From NCBI GenBank assembly GCA_947044365.1, contig OX345636.1:1528501-1592500 (forward strand): a DNA stretch of 64,000 nt. The letters run 5' to 3'. Source of the DNA: Petrosia ficiformis. Taxonomy: Eukaryota > Porifera > Demospongiae > Haplosclerida > Petrosiidae. This document shows, piece by piece, positions 59,404 through 64,000 of this stretch (its first letter is position 1; every line of letters starts with the position of its first letter). Under the pieces are notes generated by a model. It was not told the DNA's origin and made no database searches. It saw nothing but the letters and a program-made list of their open reading frames with translations. A program made the translations under genes and the position numbers.

Positions 59404-60896
59404 ATAATCAAAATGAGAAGTATAACAAGCCTCTTCAAATGTTATGCGGCACAAATTCGGAGGTTATAGGTGAAGCAGTTGTCATTGGAATATTGGGTCC
59501 AGAAGAAGTTAAACATGATGTTGAAAATATGATGACAAGATTCTTAAATGTGGTCGCCATATATTTCAACAGTTGCATCTTGCTCACCTCAAGTCAGCTT
59601 TTGTCATTGTTGGATGTCGCTTCTACATTTGTCTATCAGCTTGGCTATAAGTTTATAGTGTGGTATTCATGGTGGTGTGGATCCAGATAATGGACTGGGC
59701 TCATGTCTTACCATTACAACTTCATGAAACAGACAATCATGAAAATGTTTATATTGAAGCGGCTTTTGCTTCTCAAATTTCTACAGATATTTCACCATCA
59801 CTTAAGTATTGCTTTCATTTAATACTTTTTGATTGTTGTTTGAGCTCTGAATTAACCAGAAATAATCCTAAAGATCATTCAACGAACCATCCAAAATTTG
59901 ATTTCAAAGCTCGCGGTGGATGCCTGGTTGCATATGCAATATCCAGAAGCTACAAATCAAGGGATGACAGCTACAGAGGACAATTATGAAATCTACATCA
60001 GAATTTGAAACTTCCTCTGCCGATTAGCGTTGTTCTTGACCAAACATATGATACTGTAATGAAAGAAACTATGTCTTCAGGAAGAATACAAGAAAGTAAC
60101 TATCACTGCTGCATTGGTGAAGTGTATTTGAAAGGTAGAGAATTTTGCTTTAAACATAACAATGAGTGAAGTACTATAGAATTATTACAATTATCCCAAT
60201 CTAATACATGTAATATATACATGTAATACATGTATTTCATGTGATACATGTAATACATATATTACATGAGTTAATTGTAATCCATTCTATTTTAAAAATT
60301 GCAGTAGCTCCTTATTGCAAGTATAATAATAGTTGCATAATCATTAATATGGAATGGCATATACATAAAACTATGTACATAATGTTTAGTATATCTAATA
60401 CAGAAACCGAGAGTGTTGTTAATCTTCAACATCTAGTGTGCAGTAAGGTGCAAAAGGTGAGTAATATCTTCACTTAGTATTATTGGTCCCCTCATAACAT
60501 AACTCCTATTGTTGTAACAGGAAAACTGATATACATACATAATTATTATATCATGTAAATTAATCATTTATAAAAAATAAGTTTCTTTGTACTTGTTCAA
60601 GGGTGACTGCTAAAACACTTCCCTCTATAATGAAGAAATCTCTCGAGAGGTCTGAAGTTTTCAACCTACTCAAAAAGAAATCAGCTTATTTGGAGGACTT
60701 TGAGAGATAAATATTGATGCTAACTGGCGCCAAGAGATTGCAATTGAAGGCAATGTTACTACCACTAAAAGGAAGCTGGAAAAAGTACTCATAAACTGGA
60801 TAAACTCAGAGACATCTGCAGTAACATGGCAAATTATCATTCATGTATTAGAAGAGCTCAAATTTATAGAATTAGCAAGAGATGTGAAAGAATAAC
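59404..60896 (+). CDS. Death-fold domain gene, fragmentary
   Basis: Several exon-like stretches on the plus strand: 59404-59565 (E-V-I-G-E-A-V-V-I-G-I-L-G-P-E-E), 59666-59880, 60000-60170 (P-L-P-I-S-V-V-L-D-Q-T-Y), 60299-60456 bounded by a cag acceptor and a gtgagt donor, and a last piece near 60718-60896. The last piece reads N-W-R-Q-E-I-A-I-E-G-N and then L-I-N-W-I-N-S-E-T-S-A-V-T-W-Q-I-I-I-H-V-L-E-E-L, ending V-K-E before TAA. This helical pattern (W..ia, vL..W, TW..ii.vL) fits a C-terminal Death domain as in sponge innate-immune-type proteins. The middle part is unrecognised and the exons could not all be joined in phase, so it may be damaged. Confidence 0.45.
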
Positions 60897-60899
60897 AAG

Positions 60900-62350
60900 A
60901 TGTAGTGAAGAACTATAGTAAAAAAAACTGGATTTTGAAGTTATAAGTAATCACTTCTGGATATTGTTATCCATGCACACACACATACATAATTATAATT
61001 ATAATTATTACAGCACTTTATATGTACTCAATACACATCAAACAATTTTTAGCTTCAATCAGTTAACTGGTTTACTTACAATTTCTTTTCCACAGACTAT
61101 TGAAATAAACACAGCTGCAAGTAATAGCAATTTCTAAACGATAAAGTGGTGTTGCAGTAAACATTTTTGCATACTGTAATAAATTTATTATCATGCATGA
61201 ATTTTGTAATATTTTGTAGTAAGTTGATTGGCTTATCTTTTCACATTTTGTGTTGAGTGTGTGGTATGGTTTAGTCAAGTATATTGTGTCTATTTTTAGT
61301 CTTATTTTATTATTATAATTATTATTCAATTTGTATGGTTTCATTGGGATTGTTTGTATCTATTGAATTTTATCTATTTACAACTTTATATCTTTGGGAT
61401 TTTCCCTCATAATAATTGTGAAGCATGGGTGGTATGAGGATATGGGAGAGCTAGCTGCAACTGGAATACCCATATAATTTAAAGTTGAGGAACAATGCTA
61501 ACTGTCATCATGATGAAAATATTTTTGTAGCACATTTGTGTTGTACATGTGAGGTTACTGATGTAATAGCCATATTTAATGATAGTTTATGAACTTCTGA
61601 AAGAACAGGAACAACACAAGAAACTATTTAAATTATTTTGTTGAATTACTATAAGCCTTGCTTCTACATAATTCTACAGCAGAAATGTTCTAAATTGTGT
61701 TGGAGCCCTAATGTTTTCAAGTACGTTCTCTGGTATCTATATAAATACAAAACCTTTTAAATAAGGACATATCATAGACAAAACTATGGTAATGTTAACA
61801 AGCATAATTACTGTGGAGAAATTATGAGCAAATGTGAGAAACAAGTGGGAAAATGAAACATGTGAGGTTTGAATATATAATTATGTTAGTCGACTAAAAT
61901 TGCTTGTTTCAGTCTGAGGGTGTAATTGGCATTTTGGTACATATTTGTATGGGAAGTGCAGAATATTTCCTTGTAAAAATTTCCATTTCAGGACAAAAAT
62001 TAATTTTCTCTCCATATACAAGTTACTGTTCATCGTTATAAACAAATGAATTTGTTACAAGTAAGCTCCCCATTCCAGATAAATCACTACCAGAAAATAG
62101 AGATCCAGCAATAACTAAATAACTATCATGATAAATGTCATAATTATTATATTTGATCTATTATGGTGATTGAAAATAAAAAATTAGATTTATGAATGTA
62201 GTTCTAATAAGATGAAGTACGACTTGACTGATACGTTTGAATGGCTTTCAAATTGTATTATGACTTTCGCGTTTCAATGATTGATGATTATATAATTTGT
62301 ATATTTCCACTTCTGAGTATAATAATTAGTTGAAAGCAAATCATAATTAC
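60900..62350. other. intergenic, nothing recognised
   Basis: AT-rich. No coding or repeat structure that I can support. Confidence 0.45.
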
Positions 62351-62354
62351 AAGT

Positions 62355-63504
62355 ATATGTGACCGAGTCTGAGAAAAAGGCGATTCTACCGCAACTATTG
62401 ATTTTGAGTTATAAGCCAAAATAGCTAATTTAGCGATCACTCGTCGAAGTCGAGATTTTACTTGGTTTATGATTATAGGTAACTTACCCTTCCTCTGAGA
62501 TAGTCTAAAGTCTTCCAGCTAGGTTTACTGCATTTGTAGGAGACGTTTTATGTGACCGTGCATCAGCCATTACTGAATACCCGGAGTAGAAACAACGGAA
62601 TGTAACGCGGACGCTAACGGACGAGTCCATAGCAACGCATAGCAACATACTTTCTTTATTAATCTTACTATCATAAACAATAAATAAACAACATTTAAAC
62701 TGATTTTCATAATGAAGATTGTCTCAGTGATGATGAAGAAGGTATTGGTGATGATGAGAAAGGTCTCAGTAGTGATATACCTCCAGTGATTTTTATACTC
62801 TAAAGAAAAGCCTAAATAAAAGATTAATTTGTTCACATACGTTTTATTGTTTCATTATTAATACTACTTGCCACTATTATTTATAATTATCACAATAATT
62901 TTACACTTTAGTCTATTAATAAATATAATATGGATAGCTTTAAAAACAGTGACAATTAATCAAGCTTATAAATGATCTTAATCGTCACACTTAACATAGG
63001 TAAGTATATATATATATCACATCTGTTTTCAACAGTCTGATGGTATATAATATTTTATACATACTTCAGTTAAACATCAATAATGACAACAGCATTTAAT
63101 TAATGTTACTCACTGTTTCTATCTGTCCATTTTGGCCGTCATTGCTGAAGAATACTCTCTAATCTGGAAGTGAACTACAATATTTCAACTATTTAGTTGT
63201 CCAAAAAACGATTACAAACTATCTAAATGCTAAAATAAACCTTTAAACCATCTCTTTCTGTACCACATGCTTACGTAAACGGAATATAACACGGAAAACG
63301 TGTAAAAATTTAGAAATGCTTTTTTAGGCATTTTAATTATTTTAGCTGTCAAACTTTGAGGGCGTGTAAGTTGTCAACGGAGCGTGCAATTGCAAAATCG
63401 AAACCCCCAGGATGTAGGTAAGAAAATGGAGATTCCAATGATAACAATAACTCAATTATCAATTTTTGCGGTAGAATCGCCTTTTTCTCAGACTCGGTCA
63501 CATA
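62355..63504. mobile_element. 1.15 kb non-autonomous TIR element
   Basis: Left tatatgtgaccgagtctgag continues aaaaaggcgattctaccgca. The right end is its exact inverse (tgcggtagaatcgccttttt, ctcagactcggtcacatata), giving TIRs of about 42 bp with no visible mismatch. A short acidic frame inside (62703-62800, S-D-D-E-E-G-I-G-D-D-E-K) may be a remnant transposase N terminus. The TATA flanks hint at a TA target (Tc1/mariner type), unproven. Confidence 0.75.
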
Positions 63505-63509
63505 TACAT

Positions 63510-64000
63510 AACATTTTAGTAATTTAATTCCATTGTTTATTGGATTTCATATTTGTGATGGAATGAAATCCTGTAAGCAAATAGATAACAGACAATAATA
63601 GTACTAGAAATTATCCCTCGATATAAAACTACTAAGTTATCAACACCATGCATGTCAACTGGTTGACTTAGTAATATAAAATGGCAATTCTACATTCAGC
63701 AGTGGTAATTCAAACTTTATTTTCCAGATACTATTTTTAGTATTATATTATGCCATGATTTTTAACATGCTTTAATGTCCGCCCTTTCTATGATTTTTGA
63801 TTGAGGCTTGCACTGATAGAATAAGTATTGTTTCTCTTTTTGTAGGCTCCAGGTGATAGTATTGGTAATCAAAAATAATTATCTCAATAACAACATAATT
63901 TTGAAAAAATAATAATTATTAAAGAATACAATTTTACAAAATTAATAATTGTATGTTTCTGATTACTAATTATCAATGATATATTTCTGAACAAAGCAAT
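63510..64000. other. intergenic, nothing recognised
   Basis: AT-rich to the window edge with no coding signal. Confidence 0.45.

Overview
The window looks like the genome of a marine sponge, most probably a demosponge close to Amphimedon. It is AT-rich and has spliced genes with very short introns and GT-AG borders. It carries long arrays built on a TACATGTA-type motif, and Death-fold gene pieces of the kind expanded in sponges. It holds no bacterial operons, rRNA or CRISPR. The species is inferred, not proven. Almost all recognisable coding sequence belongs to transposable elements, so this reads as a TE-dense accessory region between two Death-fold gene remnants (1-516 and 59404-60896).

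Layout. 0-12 kb: intergenic DNA, B-box-bearing repeats, foldbacks, a hAT-type MITE inside a minisatellite, and a 2.4 kb (TATGTGTGTATAGGTG)n array with another MITE inside. It ends with a minisatellite that seems to have grown from the terminus of a hAT-like element carrying a BED finger. 12.8-14.5 kb: a chimera of RecQ-helicase, retroelement and tyrosine-recombinase relics. 15-21 kb: a tRNA-derived SINE, a Cys-rich TE exon and palindromic repeats.

21.3-35.6 kb is the highlight. This is a giant DNA transposon with inverted arms of about 2-3 kb. Each arm consists of a ~174 bp subterminal satellite, a unique arm, and a promoter with the first two coding exons. Two convergent multi-exon genes start in the two arms and therefore share the same N-terminal ~50 residues. 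The minus-strand gene is a KDZ-type DDE transposase with SWIM/Cys zinc modules. The plus-strand gene is a ~920-residue fusion with OTU-like, PHD-like, Ulp1 protease and SET8/KMT5A-like methyltransferase domains. Both copies carry stops or frameshifts, so this is a recently dead copy.

36.2-43 kb: a DUF6589 protein gene convergent with a mobile-type RecQ helicase. Next come a C2H2-zinc-finger DDE transposase of CACTA-like (DxxH) type and, head-to-head with it, a SAM-domain (SAMD3-like) gene. 45-51.3 kb: an RLE-type non-LTR retrotransposon on the minus strand. It is split by a 2.4 kb TTAA-target transposon, which in turn holds a 555 bp Mutator-like element (67 bp TIRs, 9 bp target duplication) carrying a captured RecQ ATPase exon.

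51-64 kb: foldbacks, a hAT MITE, a Tc1 transposase relic, a ~62 bp minisatellite, MITEs and the second Death-fold gene.

Exon borders were read by eye from GT/AG signals, phase and family motifs, and may be off by a few bases. No database search was run.
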